Numbered from the stretch's first letter, positions 1 through 13,563 are shown. The stretch: DNA of 64,000 nt from Polytrichum commune (GCA_950295325.1 OX485805.1:43362758-43426757), one strand, 5' to 3'. Notes: generated by a model from the letters alone, not told the origin. Program-made: numbers and translations.

Positions 1-3000
1 GGCAAAATCCTCTCCAAGTATGTCTCAAATGCCTTCCGGCAAGCTGGTACTAGCTCCACCAATGCAGACAGTGCAGCATGTGCCACTTTATGATGCGGAT
101 CATCCAAGTGTTCAGAGAACAGTCTCATCACTCTCTCAAAGCTTTGTCCTACTTCTTGAAGTCCCTTATTCCCTTGTTGAAGTGATTTCCTGAGGAATGT
201 AAATGCTGCAACACGAGAAGACCAATCTGCACCTGGGCTCAACCCTTCCGTAAGAGCATCATTCAAGGACGTCAATCCGTCCATGTATGCGGACGCCTCT
301 CCAGAGAAATTCATACCAACAGCTGGGTAACTATCCTCTATGCTGTTCCTAAGAGTGCTTGATGACCTCACTGCGCCACTCTGTCGAAGAAGAGGCCTTT
401 GATAAGCAGGCATTACATTCGAAGTGGCTTCAGGCAGTAATCTTTCCAAATGCCCATCTAACTTTGGGATTCTTTTTGCAGACTTGATCTCATCAGAATC
501 ACCGTATATATTGCGAAGGTTGTATTTTTGTGTATTTGCCGGTACCCTCTTTGCTGTCTGTGCCTTCCCAGCAACTTCAGCCTCTCTATTCATGCCATTG
601 TAATCTCCTATTTTCCCAGAACCCAAGTCATGAAAATTGTGTATCCCGCTTACAGTTTTACTTGCGTTTCCTGAATGGTAAGAAGGCATATTAGATCCCA
701 TGAACGCCGTTGACCGCAAATTGGCAGGATATGCTGGGTCTTGAGTAGAGGGAGGCTCAACACCTGATCGCAGTGGCCAACCAGCCGTAGCTGGGTGTAT
801 CCTTGAATATGTTCCATCACCTGTTACATTCAAATTGGATTCCAGCAATTGCACATTCCTGGTGAGTGCTACTCGTACACAAATAACAGCAAACAAAAAT
901 TAATTGAGTCCGTTACAGACAAGCATGAAATATTGGTAACATTGTTCCCAAAGAGCAAGTGTGGCAAATCACCTGGCATATTTCCTCCAGTCTGGGTGAC
1001 GGGAAAGAAGGACCCCTTGTCCTCAAGGACAGCTCCTTTCAACATGGTCTCTATGGCGGTCACTTGCTGTTGACTAGCTTGTAGAACACTCTCTAAACTC
1101 CTCTCAGAAGCACTCTCTGATGACCTTTTCTGAAGCAAATTTGGTCCTGACCCTGACACCAGAGTATGGTTGTGTCCGTTGGTCATGGAGGCCGGATGTC
1201 CAGATAATGGGATTGATGACCCTGAAAATTTTGAAGAATGCCCAGGCACAGGGGCAGTTGAATGACGAAATTGGTGAGAAACACCTATGTCATTGACAGC
1301 TGCAGAGCCATATTTCTTTGGAAATCCTCCATCTTCGTCATGTATATGCTGTAGATTACAGGAACTATTTTAGATCAAATGAAAACCAAAGCATAAGAAA
1401 AAAACATTATCAAGCTAATATCCGATGTCTACTTCACAAGCATTTCCATAGATCACATAAAAGGCAACTCACCCTCTGAATGACAGGATCAAAAGTTTGA
1501 AAAAGACGGCGAGCACGATCTGGCCAGCACCTGGCAAAAACTCGATAACACTGTCTTGCAATTGAGCGTACCTGCAATCAGAAGCTCAAACCTGTCATAA
1601 TTACTTTGAGAAAAATAGTGTATCACCTCACTGAATCCAGATTGTATCAATTTCACAAGCACAACTCAGGTTTGTACATTTTTAAGTTCTAAATTTTTCA
1701 CAAACGTTGACAACTTCATGGGTTGCCCATCCATTAACTCAGTTCCTGATTTTGCTACATATTTATTATTCTCCACAACTAGTAAATCATCGATACACTG
1801 TTGAACGGACAAAGACTGAAAACACAGGAGGTTCAACATACATGGCCGAACAGAAAATTACGGATCTGCCTTAGTTTGCCACATTCAACTTTTGATACTC
1901 TTTTATGCATTGTGCCCTAAACTAAACACTTCCCGTAGAATGTGGACATTCACCATATAAAGTTACGCTGACCTACAAATAACAAAAGTATACACTGCAA
2001 AACATATTTGTACCTCACTCATTGCATCTCCACAGCAGCATTTGACAAGGTCCTCATAAAGCTCAGCAGACCGCTGCACCTCTGGAGATTCACACCACTG
2101 CTCCAAGAACAACAGCGAGTACTCACAGCACCTTTGAAGTCAATGAAAACAGCGTCAGACTTCAAAGCAAAGAACATTTTACACTCCAAGCAATCAATGA
2201 GGTAGCTCTACTTGAAGGAGGTTATATCCTTAATCCTTCCCCATTTGCAGCTTTTGAAACTATGACACTGGCTTATCGCAGGTTTGTATATCCAGATTGT
2301 CTTTATATATCCAGACTGTTTGGACTGTTTCTAGATTTTGATACTTATTTGATCTAACCATGTGCACAACCCCAATGGATTCCATGTAAATTTGTCTCTT
2401 AGTCTTGGCTGCAACTGAACAAAGATATTGTGGGGTTTGAGTTCATACTACCTTGCCCGCAATACTGCATTTCGATCATGTTTTGCCAGCTCAATCATTT
2501 TGGGAAGAATCCGGGCAACTTTGCAATGCAGAAGAATCTGCAACACACAAATCAAGTATTTTTCAGTATATGACCTGCTGTTATTAGCAAGAATATATAG
2601 TTGGATGAATTTGAAACATAGCCTATGCTAGACAGATAAACTTCACTAAAACATGAGGGATTAGACACAAGATACATCTGCAGGAGAACCCATGACTTTT
2701 TTTGACAAGTTAAATGGCACACTCATGCAGTGCATGTCACTAAATAGCAGCCAGTATGCACAGGCAATAGGACTAAGAGGCTTTCAGAATACTGACCGAT
2801 TTAATGCAGAGATCCGCTGATTCGGCAATTACAAGAACAGTGATGACCACCAACTTGAAGAGCATCTGTGTTCAACACCTTTAATCTGATAAGCATAGTT
2901 GGCTTTCAAAGTGAACCACAACCCTCACTATATCAATAAATCACAATCCTATGTAACCTAAGAAAAAAGGCTAAATTCAACCTGCATAACCCAAGAGAAG

Positions 3001-6000
3001 CAGTAAAGGTACTGAAGGACTGACCGGTAAAAAGGACTCTGCAAAGATTTCAAAGTCAGCTCCAAGCTCCTTGCATAGCAACTTCAAGAGCTGGCATGCC
3101 TGGAACCCATGAATGAAGTCAACATCCCTCCAATTTGCAACACACATACACACCCCCCAACAAGCAAGGAAACTAAGACTACAGAAATTATCCAATTAGT
3201 TTCAACTAAATTATTTTCCTAGACCCAGGGAGGTGTGGTCTAACAAACAGCAAACTACACATACGAATAGACTAAGAACTTCGTGATACAAATATTTTAC
3301 TAGGCTAGATGATTTTATAACCACTTTTATTTTCTGACACAGGATTTCTCCATCCACATAAATTGGACATTTGGGCTCATAACTTGTCTCAGGTGACAAA
3401 CCATAAATTGCATATGCTTCAACCAAATGCTACCTGCTTGACAATGCTAGAGCGTCGATCTGCGAGTTGATCACTCAGAGGATTAACTAGTTGCTTGAAG
3501 AGAAGAGTAAAGCAGCTGTACTTTATTGCTCCTGCCAATACAGATACTAAAATGTCATGAAAGGAATGGATTGGTGATAAGAAAATGTATTATAAATACA
3601 TGAAGAGAAACGCCAAGACAGTTATTTGCTTCTATGAAGTTTCTTATCTTCATTCCTCAGTGATGACTACAATGGGACAAATATCAGGTTTGAATTCCCA
3701 CCAGCAGACAAAAAGAGAAGAGTCACTCATCTTCCAATATTTCTTGAATGAAAAAAGTGTTGCAAACAACCCATAAAGAGTGAAAATAGAAGGACTAGCC
3801 TTAAGTTTTACTACTGTATTATGACCATGCTCCTTGGCTACTTGAGCTGTGCAGTATGATCTTCGTCAAACCATAAGTTCTATCTGATAACCTTCTTTTA
3901 TTACTGAGTGATCTAAGAGAAACCAAATGGAAGTTTCCTAAGAGCCCAGAGGATAATAATTACACCTGCATGAGCTTTTGGCGCACCCTGGAGAGCATTG
4001 CTAAATCAATAAGACAGTTCATGGTGTCTCCAGGACCCCAAAAAACCTTCCACACACACAAACCATTAATTTAACCTACCCTACCTAAAACCCCTCCTAA
4101 GTTGGCCGTTTACAAACCCTTGACCTCATCCACAATCAAAACAAGACTATAAAGTTGAATCTTTAAAATCCCTCCTCATAAATAGAATTTGCACCTTTTC
4201 ATACAATTCAATTCCAATAAGTGTGTCCCTCTAAAGAACTGATTTAAAAGAATGAATCAAGAAATAAAAAATAAGAAGTTGGTGTCATAGACCAATTGGA
4301 GCAAAGTCATCATCTTAAAGATCTCCATAACCTTCAAAAAGAAGTCCCTTCCAAAAAGTATACCCCAATTTTGTGTAAAAAGGAAATCAGCCCACTAACA
4401 ATTGCAAATGCAGAACTCTGACGGCATTGCTAAAAAGTCTCAGGAGGGGAAAAAAGGGCAAAGAAGGCCAAAATTCCAGAAGATTGCGAGTAGTTGACAT
4501 TTCCAAATCAACACATAACCTTAATATGTTCGTTACATTGCATGAAACATACTCCAATTCCTTACCAACCAGCATCTTAGACTGCATCTGCCCACAAAAT
4601 GTACACAACAAACATTTCACATTTATAGAACAAACTCAATTCGACTTACCTCCGGCAACCAATCCTTCAACCCTTTGCATGCCTGCCATCCTGACTGACC
4701 AGTCCTGAACTGGAGAGAGCATGCTGGCCACTTTCTCGATCTCTTTAGCAAGCTCCTTCTCAGAAAATACCCTCACTGGTTCGGCAGGCTTTTCAACCAG
4801 TATAGTATCACCTGCAAAAGCATTGGAACAACATTACACTTCTGGAATTAGCACCAATCTCAATGACCAAAGTCCAGTCATATTATGCACTCTAGAAGGC
4901 CAGAGCTTAAATGCCCGCCTCAGCCCACAGTCCATATAGACCTTTCTAAACAAGTCATTCACACCCAACCCTAGCTGATGCAATTCCAATAGGGAAGTGT
5001 ATTTGTACTGTTATAAGCTCTATCCCTGTTGGTTGATTGACCTAAAGAGAGAGCCTTAAGGTATTATAAACCACCTCCATCTTTGTTAAAGTCTCTCTCT
5101 CAGACTTTCTGACTGCTATAGAGCACCTTTTGACAACAAGAGCCCCCCATCCTGAAATGCATGGAAACTAACATCGGGGGCAACTGGGAGATGTATAAAT
5201 GGCCACAAGAAATATGGACAATTAGCCTAGTGCTATGAGGTAGAATTTTGTAACGGTGTGAGCTGAACACAAAGTGGAATCTGAAGCACAGAAGGACACA
5301 TTTTAGAGGTACCTTCGGAATTGGCTGGCTTGGACTTTGGACTGTTCCCCCTGGCATTTCCTACCAAGACCGAGCTCTTTGACTCTGTCCCAGGCCACTG
5401 ATGATTTGTCAAAGATTGTTGATTGCCACTTCGATAGTTGTTGGGAGCTCCTGAATGCCGGTTAGGTGTAATGGATTGCAGTGCTTGGTGCTTGGTATCA
5501 AAACCACTTCTCAGAGGCTCTATTTTCTCAAATCTACAGGTGATTTCCTTAAGCTGCAACAAGAAATAATACTGTCATCAAATCTCTTATTTGTCACCCG
5601 TTTTACAGAGCAGATATATAAGATTGAGTTCATACTCCTCAAAATTAAGGCACCCATACTTTTTTATAATCTGAACTTCTATATGTCAGAAACCAACAGG
5701 TAGGTACATATATTTAGCAGACAAATAAAACAAAGGACACATTCTCCTCTACATTATATAGTTCAATGTGACTTGCTCATGATGTCAACCAGAGCATAGC
5801 ATGAGATACACATATGCCAGTTTTGTCAATCTTTTTTAACTCATTCATGACAATATGGATGCTAGTACGCTGGACTTTCCTACCCAAAAGTCCATATATA
5901 CCTGGGCTGGTCGTAACTGGTGGCGCTGAAGCTCATCCCCAAACTGCTGCCCACCCTGCCTGAACATTTCCTGTTCAAAGAGGGAAAACAAATCAATGAA

Positions 6001-8423
6001 AAGTGCCACAATTCAATACCATGATACATTTGGAAGAGCTCCACAATGTAGGGAAGGTATCCAGATGCAAATTGCACAAGTCTAGGCAAAACCAAACGCA
6101 ACATTACAAACCAATGAACCATAGACCTTGTATTGATCACCTGCAACTACTGAGTGCCAATCTACTTTAAATGAGTTCCACAAAATCATTGCAAAATATT
6201 TCAGAAAAATAACACATGATTTTCATTCCTAGAGAGACTAAATCTGTTTTTTCACTAGATTTTCAAGAAATGTGTGATCAGGTCACAGGTCGGCAACTTT
6301 GCAGTGTGCACAAAATACTCCACTGATGAGTTTGTACCTCAAGACACAGCATAGCAGCTTCCCTCACATTGCTATTGGAATCTTCTAGCAGTTGTAGAAC
6401 CTGCCATTACAAACAAAAGATTCCAAACCATGAACAGAAACCGTAAGTTCCAAACAGAGATTATAGAGCAGACTGATCGCTTTCAAGAAGGCAAGTATAA
6501 GTGAGAACAACTGCAAATGCAAACGCTCCCATTTCGATATATTTAAAGCCAATTCTGTATCCTTATTGAAGAAAATTACCTCCTAGCTTCTACTGCAAAT
6601 TTCTAGAACTTAGGGTATGGAAAGAGGAATAGGCCCCTTTTTTGCCCTTCGCAGTCCCAATAACAACAGGCCTGGCACTGACGCACCACCTACCTATGAG
6701 AAATAGGAAGCACTTACTAGTATAGTTCGGAACAAGTCTTTGCCTCTTCATTCAAGTGCCTCATCCTCACTTAATGAAAACATGCAAATACTTGCTGACT
6801 TGCAAATAAGTAAATTCATATTCATATTCATATTCATGCAACCCTGGACTCTTTCAGTCTACACACAGAAATTGGTGGAGCATGACAGAACACAGAAACG
6901 CCCTGGACATGTAAGTCATACCGATGGCAAAAGCAGACGCTGAAAGGGAAGCTCTGTTGCTGTGAACAAGTTAATTGCAGACGCCGCTGTCCTCGCAAAT
7001 TCCTCTCGCACCCTCCAATTCTTATGACCCCAAGCAAAGGCACCGGCTCTTTCCACGATGGTAGTAGGTGAAGAGATCTGTTGTGAAGGTAAAAACTGGC
7101 TTAGGACAAAATTTGTGGCCAAATTGCACATGGGGTTGAGCAACGCCAGGAATGAATGCTGTTGAGTGAAAAACTGAGCTTGGAATACCACTGCTACAAT
7201 GTGCTCACTAAGAAAACAAGGACTTCCTCCTCAAGCCTCAACAATATCAAACTCAAGCAAGTTTCCATACAGTAGTATGAGGTACCCAATAAGTTGATAG
7301 CCGGGAGAGAAGGCTGCTCTGAAGCACAGCTCAGAAGATCTGAGACATACAGTACAAAATTCTATACGATACCTAGACCCCGTGGGTATTGTTGGGTTTT
7401 GTACACAGGTAAGACATCTACAAACATTACTCCAAAGGGCCACTTATTTGAATGAAAGCAATTGCACCTGCATGAGTGCGCATGGGGTTGGGCATCGCCA
7501 GAAATGAATGCTATTGATTGAAAAATTGAACTTGGAATACCACTGCTACGATGTTGTCACTAAGAAGACAAGTACTTCCTCCTCAAGCCTCAACAAGAAC
7601 AATCTCGAGCACGTGTCCATACAGCAGTATGAGGTAACCAATAAGTTGATAGCTGGGGGAAGGCTGCACTGAAGCAGAGCTCAGAAGGGCCGAGACAAAC
7701 AGTACAAGACTCTAGACGACACCTAGACCCCACAGGTATTGTTGGGGTTCGTACACAGGTAAGACATCTACGAACATTACGCCAAAGAGCCCACTAATTT
7801 GAAGGTTTTGGACCAAGTGAAAGCAACTGCACCTCCACGAGTGCCAACTCAAGCCTCGACAAGAACAATCTCAAGCACGTTTCCATGTAGTAGTATGAGG
7901 TACCTAATCAGTTGATAGTTGGGGGAAGGCTGCCCTGAAGGACAGCTCAGAGGAACAGTACAAGACTCTAGATGATACATAGACCTCATGGGTATTGTTG
8001 GATTTCGTACAAGGGTAAGACATCTACAAACGTTACTCCAAAAGGGCCACTAATTTGAAGGGTTTGGGCCAAGCGAGAGCAATTGCACACCTCCATGAGT
8101 GCCAAAAGTAGGCGACGACCTGCGTCGCGCACAGGCTGTTTGCTGTCACCTAACCGCTCCACAATAGCTGGTAACAATGCGCCAAAATGCAGCTTCAGAT
8201 GCTCCCCTGCCACAGCGGCTGCCGAAGCCAATGCCTGCAGAGCCCCTTGGCATACTTTGAAGTTGTTGTCCTTCAACAAAGACATGGAGGCATCAACCAG
8301 ACTGGCCGTTTCGCTGGACGACAAAGACTTGCGGCATTGCTCCAGCAGAGTCTGCAGCCTCTCTACACCTGCCATTCTTTCCTTTGTATCCTTGGATTGC
8401 AACTGCGCTAAGGCTTCCTCCAT
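1..8423 (-). CDS. CLASP: CLASP, microtubule plus-end/lattice-binding TOG protein (3' part beyond window)
   Basis: CLIP-associated proteins bind tubulin through TOG (HEAT-repeat) domains and stabilise cortical and spindle microtubules. Coding exons read on the minus strand from the ATG at 8423: 8423-8091, 7077-6922, 6400-6338, 5970-5902, 5553-5313, 4811-4650, 3531-3434, 3099-3025, 2865-2797, 2537-2452, 2131-2014, 1571-1473, 1348-973, 868-<1. All junctions are GT-AG and phases agree, giving about 937 residues before the edge. Exons 1-4 (residues 1-207) form TOG1 and start MEEALAQLQSKDTKERMAGV. TOG2 covers about 300-523 (LVVITVLVIAESAD, RQCYRVFARCWPDR). A Ser-rich linker follows, with the plant motif SERSLESVLQ. 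A third TOG begins near residue 830. The acceptor at 869 (TAG before 868) is chosen because the CAG at 861-859 breaks the frame. Plant CLASPs are about 1,400 residues, so about a third lies outside. Domain order and identity are clear from family knowledge. Confidence 0.96.
7122..8090. repeat. Three diverged tandem units of about 250-370 bp in CLASP intron 1
   Basis: Three units share blocks such as CTCAAGCCTCAACAA, AGTAGTATGAGGTA, CCAATAAGTTGATAG and GTAAGACATCTAC. They start near 7130, 7480 and 7842. Each ends with a near copy of the last coding bases of exon 1 and its splice donor, including CACCTCCAYGAGTGCC on the plus strand. This implies duplication that included the exon/intron boundary. 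Unit 3 is shorter than the others. The repeats fill nearly the whole intron. Confidence 0.85.
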
Positions 8424-10004
8424 CGTTGTAAAAATGATAATGATGCTGATGCCTACTTATCAAACTCTGATTATTATCGAGTGTCAAGGAATTACAAAAC
8501 AAGTATTCAATGTTGCCTCCCGACGAGAAGGAACCTCCATTTTGCCCCGCCATTGCCAAATCTCCCTCCCTTTCTGTCGCCCCTCTTCTTCATGACCTCA
8601 TCATTCCCACTCCCACCATCGCACGATGCTCCCCCTCCAGGAGCGGAGAGCATCCTCTTCGACAGCTCACCACGGACCATGCCTAGAAGATGACCATCAC
8701 TTCACCACCAACACATTCCCCACACCCCAGAATCGGCCAATCTATCCCTCCCCCGGATCTCCAACCCCCGCTTCACTCAATTCCACCTCCTCTCACTCGC
8801 CAAAATTTCCACACTCCCGATGGCCGATGAAAATGAAAACAGCTCCTCCACACGTCAAGTTACACTCACATGCTCTCACCAAATCCACACTACCTTAACT
8901 CACCACCACTGCCCCCAGTCAATTCCGCAATGCAAGCTGCCCCAATAAGCCTCAAACCAGAACTCGACAATGTATTGAACTGGCCTGAAAACCTAGTCCC
9001 CGAGGCTCGCTCCACACCACGCAAACTCCCGATTGCCGATGCAACCACAGCTGCTACAAACACACGCTCCAAAGCCACCTCCCCGGGGCCTTACTTACCT
9101 CCTACCCCACTTCCTATTCCAATACCAGCACAACTCCTCGGAGCCTCAATCAATTCCACACCACAACCTGCTGCTGCCACCACTCGAACCTCCAGAAACC
9201 TGGAGCATCAGCAACCGATGCACATTGACTTCCTCCCGTCTCTCCCAACTTACAGCAGCAAGTCCAGCTTGCCTCACCCCAGAAACTCGTCACTGTAATA
9301 ACAGACTGGCCCGAAAACCTAGACCCGGGGCTCGCTCCCTCGCTCCACGCCCTACGTAACAATGCCGATGCAACCACAGCTGCTGCTGCTACAAGCACAC
9401 GCCCAAGCGGCCTCCTCCGACCTCACCTCCCACTACATTACCAGCACAAACTCCTAGGAGCCCCAATCAATTCCACAGCAGCACAAGCTGTGCCTGCCAC
9501 TGGAAGAAGCTCCCAGAAACCTGAGGCAATAGCAGCAGCAGGCAGTCAGTCGATGATGCGATGGCGATACGCGGAGAAAGTAAGCCAAGTTAGGTTAAGT
9601 TGTGATGGCTTAACCGAAGAGCAATTGTGCATCATGACATAGTTTTACTCCGGGAGCTGGAGAAGCTGGAGAGTGGCTACTGGTGATGATGACGACGACG
9701 ACGATCATGCTGTCACTACTGCCACCCTCCCTGTCTCCATGCTCGCGAGCTAGCTGTCTGTCTGTCTGCCTGCCTGCCTGCCTGCGAGGTGTGTGCGTAG
9801 CGTAAGTATGTTGAACTTACCCCAACCCTAGAGTGGTGATGAGTGAGCCTAAAGTTGCTGGTTGCTGAGAGGGAAGAGAAAGGAGAAAGAGAAAGAAGAT
9901 GGTGGGACCCCTCCTACTTCTGGTGGGGCCCGCGCTGTCTGGTGAATGTGGCGTGGGGCCCCCTCCTCTGCGCCCTGTCTTGCCTTGCCTTGGCTTCTCA
10001 GTGA
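8424..10004. repeat. CLASP upstream region: C-rich, with diverged tandem copies
   Basis: No gene is seen here. A Pro/Ser-rich open frame in several phases reflects C-rich composition. Blocks recur at about 8818, 9026 and 9360 (GCCGATGCAACCACAGCTGC in the last two), and around 8975 and 9303 (GGCCYGAAAACCTAG), and CCAATCAATTCCACA-like blocks recur at about 9150 and 9460. This is a tandem repeat with a period near 330 bp. A TGTC/TGCC microsatellite lies at 9754-9785. The region probably holds the CLASP promoter and 5' leader; I could not place a TATA box or leader exon. Confidence 0.6.
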
Positions 10005-11036
10005 GGGCCAGTTCACATGAGGTCCCAAGTCCCAAGTCCCACTCATGTTAAGCTTAGCAAGTCCCAATGTGGAGGCAAAGTCCCAACTTTTGAGCCTCAA
10101 AGAGTCTGTTAAAATATGGTCAATTGTCGTTAGAGTCGGATCTTGATTATTTTATGCAGTATATTCGTTGGGTTTATCATAACATTATCAAGTAGTGTGT
10201 GTCCGTTAATGTGGACCCCGAGAATATAACCATGGGATGTCGCAAGTACTGCAGATCCAATTTGAATGTGCACTAGTTACGGCGTCTCGTGGTTATATTC
10301 TTGGGGTCCACACGAACGAACGCGTGCCCATTGTTTAATAAACGTTATGGTGTTGAGGGTGGAGTCTGACTTTTCGCTCGACCCAACTCTCAACACAAGC
10401 CCCAAGCCTCACTTCCAAAAAGGTGTTGCCATGTAGACATCCATGTCATACTTGGGGACTTAAGACTTGGAATCCCGTGTGTGCAGTGGAAAGTCCCAAC
10501 TTCCATGCTCTCAACGGCCGAGATTGCACCGATTGACCTCGAGTGAACCGGGACTTAAGACTCAGGACCCCACGTGAACCGGCCCCTGAGTTTTCGTGGC
10601 GGAGCCTACTTGTCTAATGGTGGGACCCACGCGCGTTGGTGGTGGGGTCAAGGTCAGCACCACACGGTTCTTTACACTTGGATTTTCCATAAGTTTTTCA
10701 AAAAACCCAATCACCTAAGATCCAAAAAAATCCGGTTTTATTCGACTTATTACAAATAAGTTGAGATTATAGGTCAAAGGGCCCAAGGTCCGCCGGTGCC
10801 GAGTGCCAAAATAAAACGATGGTTTTTATTCGCAGAAATCGGGATATTTTTGCATTGAAACCAACAAAAACCCAAGCATGTGCCGGAACAAGTTGGGTTT
10901 TTTCCACCCTCGGGTGGGGTCCATCTGTATGGTGGTGGGGCCCACTGGCAGCAGGAGAATGTGGCGTGGGACCCCCTCGTCTACCCCGGGTGGGGCTTGG
11001 CTTTGGCTTTGGTTTTGGCTGGGCTTGTGCGTGAGT
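9901..11036. repeat. Two-copy GC-rich repeat (9901-10004 and 10914-11036)
   Basis: Both copies carry GGTGGGGCCC, GAATGTGGCGTGGG and a run of CTTGG/CTTTGG ending in GTGAG or CGTGAG. The left copy is split by the inverted-repeat element at 10005-10586. The sequence after that element (TGAGTTTTCG) continues the match to the right copy (TGAGTTTCAA), so the right copy shows the uninterrupted arrangement. Confidence 0.6.
10005..10586. mobile_element. Non-autonomous TIR element, Harbinger-like ends, TGA target duplication
   Basis: The left end reads GGGCCAGTTCACATGAGGTC. The right end, on the other strand, reads GGGGCCGGTTCACGTGGGGT, giving about 30 bp of imperfect terminal inverted repeat. TGA precedes the element (10002-10004) and follows it (10587-10589). 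Inside lies a second inverted repeat with arms at about 10172-10241 and 10281-10360, built around GTGGACCCCGAGAATATAAC. There is no coding capacity. Three-base duplications and GGGCC ends suit PIF/Harbinger MITEs, although TGA is not the usual TWA. Confidence 0.6.
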
Positions 11037-11693
11037 TTCAAACTCCGTACTAAAAAGTTGTGCATCATAAGTTAGGAAGTGTGGCTAGTTCGGCATGGCA
11101 GGGTGAGCCCGTACGGGAGACTCGGCCCGCCGCCCCCCTTCCCTCTTTTCATATATGTATATCTATACGCCTGCCCCCTCTAATAATTTGGGAATGTTAC
11201 TTTCTATGATTGGAAGTTATTTCACTCGAGTAAGTGAGTAAGAAAGAGAGAAAGAGAGGATGACGACTCCGATGTTGCCACCGACGTGAGCTATGGTGTT
11301 GCTTTACTTTCGAGTATGTATGGGTGGGTGTTGGGAGAATGAGAGGGTTCCCAAAGATTGTTGCCTCCTTTGAGCTCCCTCCTTTCACCTCCTTTGGGTG
11401 GTTTGGGGATATTGTTTCGTACGATTCGAAGTCGTTTCGCCGAAATATGTGAGTTTGTGTGGTTTTTTTTCGTCTTCTTTTTTCTTTGTCTTCCAATAAT
11501 GTCAATTGTATTGAACAAATGGGAGTTGTTAGAACGTTCGTGTTTGAGATGGAAAAATGGATGACATCTCGGTCGTCATAAAGTATTTAGGTGTTTCTCG
11601 TATCATGCACAATGTTTATCTCGCTTTGACACCTACCATACAATGATGGTGTGCCTACCTCCTTAATGCCATGCATTGTGCCGCACTATCTAT

Positions 11694-11745
<52 letters not shown>

Positions 11746-12399
11746 TTTAACGTAAAGTCATGTGGTTAAGTTTCTACACATAGGTAACAATATGTTCCTC
11801 TTGCATTCCATGTAAAAAAAAATTTATTGGATCTCAAAAGTGCTTTATATGCAAAATGCTTCAGGGCGAGATCCCATTGGGATTGGCAATGAAATATGAT
11901 GTCACCTCACTATCACCTTTTTGAAGCTAACATTCATAAAGATACAATAATGCTATACATTCTTTATTAACAAAATAACACTCCATTAACTTCTGCTAAC
12001 TCCCTAATCTATGTATAAATGTTTGGGTGGGTTGGTCCATCGTTTTTTTTCTTTGAATAGGGCATTTCTTGCATGTTTCAAGGTTTTATTGAACTAAAGG
12101 TGGCACACTTGCCCATGAGTAGCCTTGACTGAGGGTAAGAGTTTGGTGAAGGTTACCTAACATTGTTACCCTTTTTAGTTAGAAGGTGGTCTTATCAACA
12201 AGTAGGTGACTTGTTTTTGCTTTGATTCCTCGGTCTTTGGTATATAAGTATGCATCTTCTATAGAATTGTCAAGTTAGATTCATTTTCAATACCTTAATA
12301 ATGTCCAAGTGATCATAAAGTTGCCACTCTTCTTTTCACACACCTCCTAACTCTTAAAGTTACATCATTTTAAAGAGGTTCTCACTCCATCTTCCCATG
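10587..12399. other. Gene-free stretch with a GA microsatellite
   Basis: Apart from the right copy of the GC-rich repeat (10914-11036), I see no conserved coding sequence. A pure GA dinucleotide tract lies at 11694-11741. Short open frames at 11197-11564 run on both strands over a biased G/T-rich stretch and match nothing I know. Confidence 0.5.
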
Positions 12400-13285
12400 A
12401 AAAAAGAGGACACGAGAAGTAATTTGAATAACACTTATGCATAAGTCTTGACCTTAGTCTTCCTCGTCTTGTATTATAACTAGGTTGGACCCATATCATC
12501 CCAACTTATTCCACATGTGCATGCGAATTATGAATCACTTCAATGTGAATGCCTAGGGAGTTTATGTATGGATAATAGGTACATGGAAAATGCAACGGGA
12601 ACATCATTTTCAACATTACATTTGGTACGCATTTGCATGTAACTTTTGTTTATTTAAGAAGAGGACACAAGATGCTACATTTATGCATAAGCCCTAACCT
12701 CAACTTTGCTTGCCTTTTGATACATTAGCTTGGACCCATGTTGTCCCAACCCATTCCACATGTGCATATGAATTATGAATCACTCTAACACATTCCCCCC
12801 CTCCTCACGCCCACCGTTTGCAAGCCAAGCCAACCTCCTTGCATGCCTCCTTGTTTTTGTCCATTCTTCTTAGAATGGCTGGAAACAATGGGAGGGCAGC
12901 GACCTCACCCATTATCACTTTATCGTGATACCTAGGGAGTTTATGCATGAATAATAAGCACATGGAATATGTTATGGGACCGTTGTATGCAACATTACAT
13001 TTGGCATGCATTGTATGCAATTTTATTCCATATAAAAAGAGGACACAAGATACAATTCAAATAATATTTATGCATAAGCCCTAACCTTAGTCTTCCTTGC
13101 CTTCTATTACATTAGCTTGGACCCATGTCATCCTCACCCATTGCACATGTGCATATGAAGTATGAATCGCTTTAACGTCCCACCATTTCATGGACCAAGC
13201 TGACCTCTATGCATGCCTCTTTGTTTGTGTCCATTGTTCTTAGAATATATGTAAACGATGGGAAGGCAATGACTTCACCACATGT
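12400..13285. repeat. Three diverged tandem copies
   Basis: Units begin near 12400, 12655 and 13030 with AGAGGACACRAGA. Each continues through TTATGCATAAG, TTGGACCCAT, CACATGTGCATATGAA and GAATCRCTTY. Units 2 and 3 also share GCATGCCTCYTTGTTT and a block near GGAAACAATGGGAGGGCA. The spacing is about 255 and then 375 bp. No coding function is seen; this is probably old tandem duplication of an intergenic segment. Confidence 0.65.
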
Positions 13286-13563
13286 GTGCTCCGTTGTGTA
13301 TATAATAATGTTGCATGAGTTGAATGAGACTTTTCCGATGTGAGTGGACCACATCTCCTCCTCTCATCCAACTAATACTTTGGGCAATTCGAGAGTGGTT
13401 GGATTGACTCCCTCATTATTGAGGGTTTCTTAATGATATTGTTAAGTTTCAACAAACCACGAGCTTCCATTGAGGCAAGTGACCCGAATGTCAAAGGCTA
13501 AAGGCCACCACGGAGAATCGAATCCTTGACCTTGTGGGTTAAAGCTTCCATAAGATCCTACTA

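Noticed and set aside
8083-8595. 170-residue plus-strand open frame
   Set aside because: It is antisense to CLASP exon 1, whose minus-strand product is a clear TOG domain.
8626-9398. Several Pro/Ser-rich open frames on both strands upstream of CLASP
   Set aside because: Overlapping frames reflect C-rich tandem repeats; no domain, no consistent exon structure.
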